Shown here one piece after another: positions 1 through 8,230 of a stretch of DNA of 64,000 nt. Positions within the stretch are counted from its first letter, which is position 1. Each line of letters opens with the position of its first letter. The DNA lies in contig NZ_CAADHO010000002.1 in NCBI RefSeq assembly GCF_900699765.1, positions 434,001 through 498,000 of the forward strand. The letters run 5' to 3'. The notes beneath the pieces were generated by a model. That model did no database searches, was not told where the DNA came from, and saw only the letters and a program-made list of their open reading frames with translations. This DNA comes from Desulfoluna butyratoxydans. GTDB taxonomy: Bacteria > Desulfobacterota > Desulfobacteria > Desulfobacterales > Desulfolunaceae. The position numbers and the translations under genes are program-made.

Positions 1-79
1 TGCTTATCTTATCTCCCAGCAGCCGAAAGCCCGATCCCCGGCTTTCAGCCCCCATGAATCCCCTCAAAAGGAGGTACCC

Positions 80-427
80 ATGAACTTCCAGAACGCTCAA
101 TTGCCCGTGGGCGCAGAACGCGCCGGTGCCACCCCCACCATGGACGAAACCACCATCGCACCGGGCATCCTGGCAAAACACATGGCCCCCAAAGGCAAGT
201 GCGGGCTTCTCGTGGTGGAAGAGGGGGCTTGCCAGTTCGTCTGGGAAGACGACCAGGCCCACCCCATCGACTGCGACCCCGAGCACCCCGTGGTCATTTT
301 TCCGGAGCGCTACCACCATGTGGTGATCACCGGCCCCGTGAAACTGCGGGTGGAGTTCTACACCCTGCCCGTGACCCTTCAAGGGCTCGATTCCAAGGCC
401 CCACGGCCCGGGGAGGATTTTATATAG
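80..427 (+). CDS. DUF1971 (YeaR/TehB-like) cupin-fold protein
   Basis: A 115-residue protein that resembles the DUF1971 family, small single-domain beta-barrel proteins such as E. coli YeaR. Family members are cytoplasmic and their biochemical role is poorly known; some are linked to nitrate or tellurite responses. The sequence shows the family pattern: an N-terminal stretch leading to TIAPGILAKH (about residues 25-34), a central strand-rich core with a VVEEG turn, and the ending FYTLPV near residue 95. No signal peptide or membrane segment is visible. The start is supported by an AGGAGG-like ribosome site about 8 bases upstream. It lies about 110 bases before a LolA-like gene on the same strand; whether they share a transcript is not shown. 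The family call is moderately sure, the function unknown. Confidence 0.75.
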   Translation: MNFQNAQLPVGAERAGATPTMDETTIAPGILAKHMAPKGKCGLLVVEEGACQFVWEDDQAHPIDCDPEHPVVIFPERYHHVVITGPVKLRVEFYTLPVTLQGLDSKAPRPGEDFI

Positions 428-536
428 CCCTGTGATTACCCATTGAAATCCATCTGTTGCTGTGCAAAAACAGGGGAGACACGGCCGCGTTATCCTTGCG
501 TCCACCTGCGGCAACCCACCACCCCAGGAGCCCGTG

Positions 537-1355
537 ATGAAGCTGCTTTTCCCCCACCGCACCTTCCAGAAAAGCCTCCACGCCCCACGGGGCGTGCTTT
601 TGTTGACACGCGTCCTGGCGGGCCTTCTCCTGCCGGTGCTGTGTCTCATGCCCGCCCCCTGCGCCGGGGAGTCGGCCGAGCCCATTGTCCGGGCGGCCTT
701 TGACTACTGGCGCGGGGAAGCCTCCGTCTCCCGGGTCACCATGACCATCCACCGGCCCACCTGGCAGCGCACCGTTTCCCTCGACGCCTGGACCCAGGGG
801 GAATCCGAGAGCCTCTTTGTCATCAAGTCCCCGGCCAAGGACAGGGGCAACGGCACCTTGAAAAAAGGGCGGACCATGTGGATCTACAACCCCAAGGTCA
901 ACAAAATCATCAAGCTCCCCCCCTCCATGATGAGCCAGAGCTGGCAGGGCTCGGATTTCTCCAACAACGACCTGGCCAAGACCGACAGCCTCATCTACGA
1001 CTACACCCACAGCCTCACGGGGCAGACCATCCAAAACGGCCACACCGTTTACAGCGTGCAGTCCGACCCCAAGCCCGACGCCCCGGTCATCTGGGGCAGG
1101 ATCACCCTTGAAATCCGGGACGACCACATTCTCTTGAAAGAGACCTTCTTTGATGAAGAGCTGGAACCGGTGAAGGAGATGACGGCCTCGGATATCCAAT
1201 CCGTGGACGGCAAGCTCTTTCCCATGACCTGGAAGATGGCCAAGACCGACACACAGGACGAATACACCGTCATGGTCTACGAGGCCCTCACCTTTACCCG
1301 GGAACTCCCAGCCAACACCTTTACCCGGGCCAACCTGATCAAGGTGGGAAAATAA
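537..1355 (+). CDS. Outer-membrane lipoprotein-sorting (LolA-like) protein
   Basis: A 272-residue exported protein of the LolA/LolB-like superfamily, in the group usually annotated as outer membrane lipoprotein-sorting protein. These are periplasmic half-barrels that carry or sense lipids or lipoproteins. The N-terminus has a basic stretch followed by a hydrophobic segment (about residues 20-40, ending near APCAGES), consistent with a signal peptide. The mature part holds the family-typical pattern of a strand-rich core with WIYNPKVNKIIKLP and SQSWQGSDFSNNDL (about residues 115-150). I chose ATG 537 because the earlier in-frame codon at 462 would put 25 unrelated residues before the signal peptide and a GGAG sits 7-10 bases before 537. 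Two FtsX-type permeases follow on the same strand, so it probably works with that transporter. Confidence 0.8.
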   Translation: MKLLFPHRTFQKSLHAPRGVLLLTRVLAGLLLPVLCLMPAPCAGESAEPIVRAAFDYWRGEASVSRVTMTIHRPTWQRTVSLDAWTQGESESLFVIKSPAKDRGNGTLKKGRTMWIYNPKVNKIIKLPPSMMSQSWQGSDFSNNDLAKTDSLIYDYTHSLTGQTIQNGHTVYSVQSDPKPDAPVIWGRITLEIRDDHILLKETFFDEELEPVKEMTASDIQSVDGKLFPMTWKMAKTDTQDEYTVMVYEALTFTRELPANTFTRANLIKVGK

Positions 1356-1400
1356 GGGTCGCAAGAAAAACCCATTTTTTTTCGTAACTATTCAGCTTAT

Positions 1401-1570
1401 GCCTCCGGAGGCCCTGCCGGGGGCTAAACGTTTAAAAAGTTTAACAAACAGGCCATAAAAAAAAGGTAGATGAATGCCGTTTTAAATGCAGATGTGATGT
1501 GACCTGAGGAACGAGGGGCAAATGACATCTGCTCTCTGCTTTCAAGGTGGCACACCTTGCCGCCGGAGGC
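1401..1570. repeat. Dispersed intergenic structured repeat, copy 1
   Basis: This copy opens with GCCTCCGGAGG then CCCTGCCGGGGGC, followed by AAACGTTTAAAAAGTTT and ACAAACAGG. It closes with CAAGGTG-GCA-CACCTTG (1543-1559) and GCCGCCGGAGGC. In the centre GCAGATGT (1488-1495) pairs with ACATCTGC (1525-1532) around a loop holding GAGGAACGAGG. It fills most of the gap between the LolA-like gene and the first permease. The same end and loop sequences recur elsewhere in the window, for example at 31858, 32571 and 52128. Confidence 0.85.
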
Positions 1571-1631
1571 TGTTTTTTGGAGCTGAACAGTTACTTTTTT
1601 TCTTAACCCCCCGCCCCCATGAGGCCTTTCA

Positions 1632-2870
1632 ATGAACACAGACATCTCCCTGGCATGGCGAAATATCTGGCGGAACCCGAGGCGAACGCTGCTGACCATT
1701 GCCGCCATTGCCTTTGCCGCGCTGCTTCTGGTGTTTATGCTCTCGTTTCAATTCGGGACCTACGAGACCATGATCAACGCGTCGGTGTCCCTGCGCACCG
1801 GGCATCTTCAGGTGCAGGCCGAAGGGTACCAAAAAGACCGGGAGGTGCGCCTGGCCCTGAACTGGAATGATGAGACCGAGGCGGCTCTGTTGGGCGGGGA
1901 TGTGCGGGTGGTGGCCGCGGCGCCGAGGGCCAACGGGTTTGCCCTGGTCACCAGCGGCTCCCGAACCTACGGGTGCATGGTCACGGGGGTGGACCCGGAG
2001 CGTGAAAAAAAGGTCTCCACCCTGGCGGCCATCATCCGGCAGGGAAGTTATTTCAAAGGGGAAGACGCGGCCCTGGTGGGGGAGACCCTGGCCCGGAACC
2101 TCAAGGTGGGGGTGGGGGATGAGCTGACCCTTCTGGGGCAGGGCCGGGACGGGTCGGTGGCTGCCACGGTGGTGAAGGTTCAGGGGGTCTTCGAATCGGG
2201 ACTGGACGCCTACGACCGCAACGTGGTGCTCCTGCCCCTGGTCTTTTTCCAGGATCTCTTCACCATGGAAGGCGGGGTGCACGAGGTGGCCATCCGGGCC
2301 AGCAGCCTGTCGGAGGTGGCGCCTTTAAAGGCCGAACTCAGCGCCAAGCTGGCGGAGCTGCCTTATGACGGGCCATCCCCCGTGGCCCTGGACTGGATGG
2401 ACCTCATCCCAGGGCTTCTCCAGAGCATCCAGATGGATCTGGTGAGCGGGCTCATCATGTACCTGATCCTCATCATCGTGGTGGCCTTCAGCATTTTAAA
2501 CACCTTTGTCATGGCCATCTTCGAGCGCACCCGGGAGTTCGGGGTGATGATGGCCATCGGCACCACCCCGGGACGTCTCATGGGGCTGGTCTTAACCGAG
2601 TCCTTTTTCATGACGGCGACGGGCCTTGCGGTGGGCATCGCCTTCGGGACAGCCCTGACCCTCTGGTTCGAAGCCCACGGCATCCTCATCCCGGGAAGCG
2701 ACCAGATCATGAAGGCTTACGGCATCAGCGGTCGCCTCTATCCGAAGCTCTCGCTGCTCTCGGCCACCATCGGCCCGGTGGCCGTCCTTGCCATCACCCT
2801 GTTTTCCGCCCTGTTTCCCGCCCTGAAGATCCGGAACATGAACCCTGTGGAGGCGATGCACCATGCATAA
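1632..2870 (+). CDS. ABC transporter permease, FtsX/LolC type (first of pair)
   Basis: A 412-residue inner-membrane permease with the architecture of the LolC/E and MacB families. There is one N-terminal membrane helix (about residues 18-40, following AWRNIWRNPRRTL), a long periplasmic domain (about 45-265), then an FtsX domain with three helices (about 270-295, 325-350, 370-395) and the terminal motif KIRNMNPVEAMHHA. These permeases drive lipoprotein or lipid release, or export, when paired with a cytoplasmic ATPase. The N-terminus closely matches that of the next gene, indicating an old tandem duplication. The stop overlaps the next start by 8 bases, implying translational coupling. No ATPase gene is visible in the window, so it may lie upstream of base 1. 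The specific substrate is unknown; the LolA-like neighbour favours lipoprotein or lipid traffic. Confidence 0.88.
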   Translation: MNTDISLAWRNIWRNPRRTLLTIAAIAFAALLLVFMLSFQFGTYETMINASVSLRTGHLQVQAEGYQKDREVRLALNWNDETEAALLGGDVRVVAAAPRANGFALVTSGSRTYGCMVTGVDPEREKKVSTLAAIIRQGSYFKGEDAALVGETLARNLKVGVGDELTLLGQGRDGSVAATVVKVQGVFESGLDAYDRNVVLLPLVFFQDLFTMEGGVHEVAIRASSLSEVAPLKAELSAKLAELPYDGPSPVALDWMDLIPGLLQSIQMDLVSGLIMYLILIIVVAFSILNTFVMAIFERTREFGVMMAIGTTPGRLMGLVLTESFFMTATGLAVGIAFGTALTLWFEAHGILIPGSDQIMKAYGISGRLYPKLSLLSATIGPVAVLAITLFSALFPALKIRNMNPVEAMHHA

Positions 2871-4086
2871 TGAACTGGCCTGGCGCAACATCTGGCGCAA
2901 CCCGAGGCGCACCCTGGTGATCACAACGGCCGTGGTCATCGGGATCTGGAGCATCATCCTCTTAAGCGCCCTGACCCGGGGCATGCAGCGGGAGATGCTG
3001 GGCAACGGCATCAAGACCCTCACCGGCCATATACAAATCCAGCACCCCGAGTACATGGACGATCCGGTGGTGGATTACGCCCTTGATGAGGGCGCCATCG
3101 ACAAAGAGGTCCTCTCGAAACGCCTTCCCCGGGGAAGCCACTGGACCGGCCGCATCCGCGTGGGGGCCGTGGCCGCCAACGCCCGCCACTCCGGCGGGGT
3201 GACCCTTGTGGGCATGGACCCGGAGCGGGAGCCCTTTGTCTCCTTTATCGGCGGAGCCGTCACCGAAGGGCGACCCCTTAAGGCCTCGGACAAAAGCAAG
3301 GTGGTGGTGGGCCGGGCCCTTCTCAACGCCTACGAGGCCAGGATCGGCCACAAGCTCATCCTCATGAGCCAGGACACAGAAGGGGAGATCGCCTCCAAGG
3401 CCTTTCGCATCGTGGGGGTCTTTGACGCGGACCTGGAAGCAACGGAAAAGACCTACCTCTTTGTCCCCTTTGGGGCTGCACAAAAGATGCTGGGGCTGGG
3501 GGACCACCTCTCGGAGGTCTCCATTGTTTTGCCTGAGATGGGGGACGAAAGGGAGGTGGCCAAGGCCATAAGCCAAGCCCTCAACACCGAGGCCCTCACC
3601 GTCACCACCTGGCAGGAGCGCCTGCCCATGCTGGCCGCGTACCTGAAGCTCTCGGACTCCTTTATCTATATCTGGTACGGGGTGGTCTTCATCGCCATGG
3701 GCTTCGGTATTGTCAACACCACCCTCATGGCCGTCTTCGAGCGCATCCGGGAATTCGGCCTTATCCGGGCCCTGGGCATGAGCCCTACGGGCATTATCCG
3801 GGGGGTACTTCTGGAGTCTCTTTTCCTGCTGGTCCTGGGCCTTGCGGCTGGCAACATCCTGGGCATTGCCACGGTCTTTCTCATCGCCATTCACGGCATC
3901 GACCTCTCCGCCCTTGCCGCGGGCACCGAGATGTGGGGCATGCCCCGCATCATCATCCCGGTGCTCACCCCCACGGACATCCTCACCGCCAACGGGGTCA
4001 TTGTCACCCTGGGGCTGGTTGTGAGCCTTTACCCGGCAACCAAAGCGGCCCGCATCACCCCGGTGGAGGCCCTGCGATATACCTAA
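2863..4086 (+). CDS. ABC transporter permease, FtsX/LolC type (second of pair)
   Basis: A 407-residue paralogue of the preceding permease, starting with LAWRNIWRNPRRTL. It has an N-terminal membrane helix (about residues 18-38), a periplasmic MacB-like core (about 40-255), and a C-terminal FtsX domain with three helices, including IWYGVVFIAMGFGIVNTTLMAVF split around residues 270-295. It ends with KAARITPVEALRYT, the standard family ending. Its start lies inside the 3' end of the first permease (8-base overlap), so the two are expected to be co-translated and to form a heterodimeric membrane core. Nothing in the sequence identifies the cargo. It could equally serve lipoprotein release or small-molecule efflux. 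Confidence 0.88.
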   Translation: MHNELAWRNIWRNPRRTLVITTAVVIGIWSIILLSALTRGMQREMLGNGIKTLTGHIQIQHPEYMDDPVVDYALDEGAIDKEVLSKRLPRGSHWTGRIRVGAVAANARHSGGVTLVGMDPEREPFVSFIGGAVTEGRPLKASDKSKVVVGRALLNAYEARIGHKLILMSQDTEGEIASKAFRIVGVFDADLEATEKTYLFVPFGAAQKMLGLGDHLSEVSIVLPEMGDEREVAKAISQALNTEALTVTTWQERLPMLAAYLKLSDSFIYIWYGVVFIAMGFGIVNTTLMAVFERIREFGLIRALGMSPTGIIRGVLLESLFLLVLGLAAGNILGIATVFLIAIHGIDLSALAAGTEMWGMPRIIIPVLTPTDILTANGVIVTLGLVVSLYPATKAARITPVEALRYT

Positions 4087-4451
4087 AGGCTGGAATGCTC
4101 CTGATCTTAAAGGGGGCGTTCCACGGCCCGGCGTGGCCTGTTCAACGGGGATGCCCTGGTTTTCCGGCTGGGTTCGGCATCCCGTACCATGGCCCATTCA
4201 ACATCGAAAAATCAACGTATCTTAAACGTTGACAGAGCTCCCATCAACCCCTATAAATTACAAGGTTTACCCAAACATTCATCCCCATGGGCCCCCTTGT
4301 ATTCACCGCCGTTCTGCACCCACCATCGTCTCCTTCTCCACCACAGATACCCCCACCTTCTTTCGGTTGCCGCACCAGCGGTTGCGCAGATGCCGTCCCA
4401 TGGGCACAGCAATCCCTTAACCTTCGTTTGACCGACCCAAAGGAGACCACC
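4087..4451. other. Gap between permease pair and orphan gene
   Basis: A 365-base stretch with no convincing gene. It holds two short hairpins soon after the permease stop: CCACG...CGTGG near 4121-4136, and ACGGGGATGCC (4145-4155) with GGCATCCCGT (4176-4185). Neither has a T-run. The promoter described at 4229-4257 lies in its second half and implies a leader of about 190 bases for the next gene. Confidence 0.5.
4229..4257 (+). promoter_or_regulatory. Sigma70-type promoter for the 4452 gene
   Basis: TTGACA (4229-4234), a 17-base spacer, and TATAAA (4252-4257) form a near-consensus housekeeping promoter. It points at the orphan gene starting at 4452 and would give a 5' leader of about 190 bases. 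Confidence 0.7.
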
Positions 4452-4901
4452 ATGGCACAACAAAAATTTGACGGCACTTACAACGTAACCATTTTTATTC
4501 CGGAGCGCGGCAGTTACCAGTCCATAACCGAGACCATGACCATTGCCACGACCACGGAAGGAAGCGATGAGATTCTCCAGCCCGGGAGCCAGCTCTCGTT
4601 CATGAGCTACACCTTTGAGCTCAGCGGCCGCATCAACACCCAGACCGGTCTGGCCACCATCAGCGGACAGGCCACGGACTCCGGTACCTCACTGGATCCG
4701 GCCCTCTGGAGTTTCGTGTCCACCCCGGCTCTTCAGTCCGTAAGTGCCGCCCGGATTGTCTTTAACGGCGCCGCGGCCATCGGTTTCTGTTTCTCTTTGT
4801 TCGGCATGAAAGAGGGGCAGGAGACCTTTGAATCCCAAAGCATTCCGGAGATGTTCATGAGGGACTTCCAGGCCACCTCACGGCCCGTGCCCAAGCTTTA
4901 G
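4452..4901 (+). CDS. Unrecognised 149-residue protein
   Basis: I do not recognise this protein. It is 149 residues, begins MAQQKFDGTYNV, and is rich in beta-prone Thr/Ser/Ile stretches. It contains the phrases FIPERGSYQSITETMTI and FELSGRINTQTGLATISGQA, which suggest a small beta-sandwich or barrel. There is no signal peptide, membrane helix or cysteine pair. The start at 4452 is chosen because AAGGAGA sits about 7 bases upstream; an in-frame extension to 4287 has no ribosome site. A strong promoter lies at 4229. The gene is monocistronic and converges on the leftward gene at 4918. Base use looks like its neighbours. Confidence 0.7.
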   Translation: MAQQKFDGTYNVTIFIPERGSYQSITETMTIATTTEGSDEILQPGSQLSFMSYTFELSGRINTQTGLATISGQATDSGTSLDPALWSFVSTPALQSVSAARIVFNGAAAIGFCFSLFGMKEGQETFESQSIPEMFMRDFQATSRPVPKL

Positions 4902-4917
4902 GCTTCTTGCGTGGCTG

Positions 4918-6213
4918 TCACACCTTCTCTTTGGATCGCCGCATCACGCTGTCCACCTCTTCCATGGCGTAGTCGTAGAGGCGGCCGTACAAAAAGAGGG
5001 TGACACCCTTTCCGGCGGTGCGCCATCCCAGGCCCGCAGCCACCTTGAGGAGACCGCCCCTGGCCGTAAGACGATAAGCGGTCAGGGGCCACTTAAGCCA
5101 GCCATAGGCTTTTTTCCCCTGGGTGACGGCCTCTTTGAGGCTTTTGGGCAGGCTCTCCCCGGCATACCGGTGAACCGTTGCCAGGGTGTCCAGGCGGACG
5201 CGAAAGAGACGCCCGGCAACTGGCAGAGATTCTCCCCTGCCCAGCTGCGCCAGCAGGTGGCGGGTTCGCTCCAGGATGGGGCCAATTCTGGCCTCGTCCA
5301 GGGGGGAGTCCGCCTCGGGGAAGTGTTTCTGGGCAAGGAGCTCAGCCGACTCGGTGACGGTTTTTCCGAATACGGTAAGGCCGGGGGTGGGATGAAAAAG
5401 CGCGGACACCCCGGTGATCCGCTTTCGAAGGGGTGCAAGGGCAGGGTCCATGGCTGCGGGCGGGGCATCGTCGAGCCCTTCAAGTTCCTGTAAAATCTCC
5501 TCCATGGCCTCGGGAGCAGGCTCCTCGCCCAAGGCCTCTTCTTCGTCAGCCCGTGAGCCGTAGAGTTCCAGGGCGGTGGTGCCCACAAAAAGGTATAGAT
5601 CGGCCAGAAGGCACTTGCCCAGGACCATGAGGGAGAGATTTCCGGAGAGGGTAATCAGCCAGGAGACAGGATCGGGAAGGAGAAGCAGGCGAAACACGTT
5701 CATACCGGATACCCAGCGCCTGAAGCGAAGGTACCAGCGCACCGGAGAAAACCCGGTGACCCGTTTCAACCGACGGGTGCTGGTCTTGACCGTGGCAATC
5801 CTCACCCGCCTGAGGCGAGCCAGGCCAGGTCTTTCAAGGACGGCATCAAAACGATCCAGGGAACGGTTCAGGGTTCGGATCAGGTGGCCCACAGATACCC
5901 TCAGTTCCGGGCGAGGCGCCTCGGGATGAAAGGCGGCGGCAACCTCGGTGAGGTAGCCGTGAAGATCCTCAAAGTCCGGAAGGTCGGGAGAAAAAGAGCG
6001 AAGAGTCGTCCTGCAGCGAGAGACCACCACACCAAGGGCGGCGGCTTCATGATCCGGTGCGATTTTGGCCCGCGCCTCAAGGGCGCGTACCTCACGGGAG
6101 AGGGAGAGGGCCCAGCCGATGATACGCAGGGCACGGACAAGGGCCAGCGCTGCCACGGGTACCAGAGCCACCCAAAGCCAGAAGGTCCATTCTGTGAACA
6201 GGGAAAACGTCAT
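4918..6213 (-). CDS. Unrecognised membrane-associated protein, 431 residues
   Basis: A 431-residue protein I cannot assign to a family. It begins with a clear membrane helix (about residues 8-30, WTFWLWVALVPVAALALV), followed by a charged, helix-rich region (about 35-180). A second hydrophobic patch lies around residues 185-220 (DPVSWLITLSGNLSLMVLG...). A highly acidic segment (about 222-250, ADEEEALGEEPAPEAMEE) separates it from a basic, helical C-terminal part (about 260-431). Many Arg/Leu-rich heptad-like stretches suggest coiled or helical-bundle structure. It is transcribed leftward alone, convergent with the 4452 gene and with only 16 bases between the stops. Function unknown; presumably inner-membrane anchored with a cytoplasmic body. 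Confidence 0.7.
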   Translation of the reverse strand: MTFSLFTEWTFWLWVALVPVAALALVRALRIIGWALSLSREVRALEARAKIAPDHEAAALGVVVSRCRTTLRSFSPDLPDFEDLHGYLTEVAAAFHPEAPRPELRVSVGHLIRTLNRSLDRFDAVLERPGLARLRRVRIATVKTSTRRLKRVTGFSPVRWYLRFRRWVSGMNVFRLLLLPDPVSWLITLSGNLSLMVLGKCLLADLYLFVGTTALELYGSRADEEEALGEEPAPEAMEEILQELEGLDDAPPAAMDPALAPLRKRITGVSALFHPTPGLTVFGKTVTESAELLAQKHFPEADSPLDEARIGPILERTRHLLAQLGRGESLPVAGRLFRVRLDTLATVHRYAGESLPKSLKEAVTQGKKAYGWLKWPLTAYRLTARGGLLKVAAGLGWRTAGKGVTLFLYGRLYDYAMEEVDSVMRRSKEKV

Positions 6214-6469
6214 TGTGTCCTGGGGCTGTGTTCAGGCAGGGTCCTGTTGAAAAGTTATGAACAATCCAGACTTTTGGAAGGGCGAATCAGAAAAAGTTTT
6301 CAACATTCACCCACACCAAGACCAGAAACCCTTTATTAAAGATAAAAAAGACCGATTTTCAGAACAAACAGGCAGGGGTTTGACAGGCAAAGCGCGACTC
6401 ACCCCGAAAATCGACGCCGCAACCTATCGTTTCAAACACAAAACAGGATAGAATTTCACAAGAACCCCA

Positions 6470-6919
6470 TCAGGCGGGGCGTGTCTGGGCACAGGAGATT
6501 TTGTGGATGACAGAGCTGAGAAAACGGCACACCGTCTCCATCTCCTCCGGGGTAAACCCCTCTGAGGCGAACTCGTTGAATTGATCCACCAGGGGCAGGG
6601 CAAGGGCGGCGGTTCGGGCTCCCTTGGGGGTGATATACACCTGGAACGCACGCCCGTCTTCAAGACAGCTGCGCTTTTCAATGAGCCCTGCTTTTTCCAT
6701 GCGACTCACAAGGCCTGTAATGGCAGAATTGTTCAGCCCCAGCCCCCGGCTCAGCTCTTTTAAGAGGCACCCGTCTTCCTTTTCAAGGATAAAAAGGGCT
6801 GCAAGCTGGGCCGAGGTGACGGAAAGCTTCTCCATCAGGATGGCATCGGCCCACTTCAGCAGCACATGACGGCTTCGGTTGATGAGAAAAAAAAGGCGGT
6901 TGTCAGGGGTTTCGTCCAT
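6470..6919 (-). CDS. MarR-family transcriptional regulator (second in operon)
   Basis: A 149-residue winged helix-turn-helix protein of the MarR family. The order is a helical dimer arm (about residues 1-35), the DNA-binding core with LKELSRGLGLNNSAITGLVSRMEKAGLI (split here as helix 2 at 53-62 and recognition helix 64-76), the wing DGRAFQVYITPKG (about 87-99), and a C-terminal dimerisation helix pair. Such proteins usually repress their own operon and respond to small ligands or oxidants. It has cysteines near residues 51, 81 and 133-143, which could allow redox sensing, but this is inference. It is the last gene of a tight leftward operon: the Fe-S scaffold gene ends 6 bases upstream and another MarR gene precedes that. 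Confidence 0.9.
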   Translation of the reverse strand: MDETPDNRLFFLINRSRHVLLKWADAILMEKLSVTSAQLAALFILEKEDGCLLKELSRGLGLNNSAITGLVSRMEKAGLIEKRSCLEDGRAFQVYITPKGARTAALALPLVDQFNEFASEGFTPEEMETVCRFLSSVIHKISCAQTRPA

Positions 6920-6925
6920 AACACC

Positions 6926-7348
6926 TCAATGGGTATAGGTCTTTTTCCATCCGTTTCGGGTCTTCTTGCGGTGGTCGTTCAGGGCAAGAAAAAAGGCGCC
7001 CACGGAGAGTTCCGCACAATGGAAATGATCTTCTTCCAGGGTCTTTAAGTAACCGGCAACCTTTTCAGGGGTCACCTCCCAGGCCTCTTCCAATGTCCGC
7101 CCCTCGGTCATGGAGGCCACGGTGTTGGCACAGGCGATGGTGTTGAGGCACCCGTCAATCTGAATGGCGACGTGCTTGATTGTCTCCTCTTCGATGGTCA
7201 GAAACATCTCCACCGTGTCACCGCAGTCCCCCACGCGCTTGCCGTAGCCGTCGGGGTTCTCCACGCGTTCCAGCCTTTCGTAGCTGTACGCCATTTCAAT
7301 ATACTCGTCTGAATGCTGCTCCAGAAAATTCTGCTCGTGATGATCCAT
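6926..7348 (-). CDS. Iron-sulfur cluster scaffold, NifU N-terminal/IscU type
   Basis: A 140-residue protein of the IscU/NifU-N scaffold fold, on which Fe-S clusters are assembled. The three conserved ligand positions are visible: Cys in VGDCGDTVE (about residue 42), Cys in DGCLNTIACANT (about 67-72), and HCAEL (about residue 113). The Asp next to the first Cys, needed for cluster release, is present. It lacks the NifU C-terminal domains, and no cysteine desulfurase lies nearby. It is unusual in being sandwiched between two MarR regulators in one operon: only 2 bases separate it from the upstream MarR stop and 6 from the downstream start. This suggests a stress-responsive rather than housekeeping scaffold (inference). 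Confidence 0.88.
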   Translation of the reverse strand: MDHHEQNFLEQHSDEYIEMAYSYERLERVENPDGYGKRVGDCGDTVEMFLTIEEETIKHVAIQIDGCLNTIACANTVASMTEGRTLEEAWEVTPEKVAGYLKTLEEDHFHCAELSVGAFFLALNDHRKKTRNGWKKTYTH

Positions 7349-7350
7349 GA

Positions 7351-7794
7351 TTAAAATACTCCGTTGACCTTCGATAATATCCCGGAAAAGAGAACCATCT
7401 CCTCCTCAGTCAGGGCCGCTGCCATCTCTTCGGTTAGGCTCACATGATATTCATGGTGGCGCCTGAAAAGTGCTTCGCCTTTGTCTGTCAGCACAATTTC
7501 ATAGGAACGGCGGTCTTTTTCATGGGCTTCCCGCCGGAGGTAGCCCTCTTTTTCAAGACGGTCCACCGTCACCGTCACCGTTCCCGTGGTGACCCCTTTT
7601 TTCTCGGCCAGCTCCCGCATGCGAAGACGGCCTTCGTGGCCCACGATCTCTATGGTGTGCATCTGGGAAGGGGTCAACCCGCTCCCCTTGACCACCGAAT
7701 TCTCCCAGGAGGAAATCTTTTCGTAAAACTCAACAATTTGACGGGCAAGCTGCCTGACCTTCACCGATGCCTCCTGCAGAAAAAAAGGATCCAT
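7351..7794 (-). CDS. MarR-family transcriptional regulator (first in operon)
   Basis: A 147-residue MarR-family regulator. The DNA-binding core reads MRELAEKKGVTTGTVTVTVD and continues LEKEGYLRR (about residues 58-87), the wing is DRRSYEIVLTDKG (about 91-103), and flanking helices would form the dimer interface. The start at ATG 7794 is preferred to the longer frame starting at 8037: the extra 81 residues do not resemble the family, and GGTGGAG lies just upstream of 7794. It heads a three-gene leftward operon with an Fe-S scaffold and a second, only distantly similar MarR protein. It probably autoregulates that operon. No cysteine-rich sensor motif is visible here, unlike in the second MarR. 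Confidence 0.9.
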   Translation of the reverse strand: MDPFFLQEASVKVRQLARQIVEFYEKISSWENSVVKGSGLTPSQMHTIEIVGHEGRLRMRELAEKKGVTTGTVTVTVDRLEKEGYLRREAHEKDRRSYEIVLTDKGEALFRRHHEYHVSLTEEMAAALTEEEMVLFSGILSKVNGVF

Positions 7795-8230
7795 CCCCCT
7801 GGCTCCACCCAACATTCTGAGCCAAAAGGAGATAGTTAAAACACAGAAGGCCGTACCCCGGTTACCCCACAAGGAGTCGCCCCGCTGAACAGGCGCGCCC
7901 TTGTCCACGGGCAGGCCCCAAAGGGGGCATGCTTTCCGGAAACCAGAGCTAACCGACCGATTTACCCTCACTATACAAGACGGAAACGGCACCTTCTGCG
8001 CCACCCGATGCAATAGCATAGTTGAAGAAAACTGCAATGGATTTTATGCGGTGGCCGGGCGTATAGGGGCCGTATCCTCAGGGTCCCAAGGCCCATGAGT
8101 GTACCCCGAACGCCCTTAAATTTCCAACAGGCTTTTTCAATTGATCAATTTACACCCCGAGGATAGAATAGCGACCCAGGAATTTTCCCATCGGGTCCAG
8201 GCCCGCAGATTAAACCCATGGAGACGATCA
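7795..8230. other. Divergent gap between MarR operon and acyltransferase
   Basis: About 436 bases separate divergent genes. The region should hold the promoter and operator of the MarR operon, but I found no clear near-consensus promoter pair or palindrome I would commit to. An open frame from TTG 8141 runs into the acyltransferase gene without a ribosome site and is probably partly untranslated. Confidence 0.4.
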
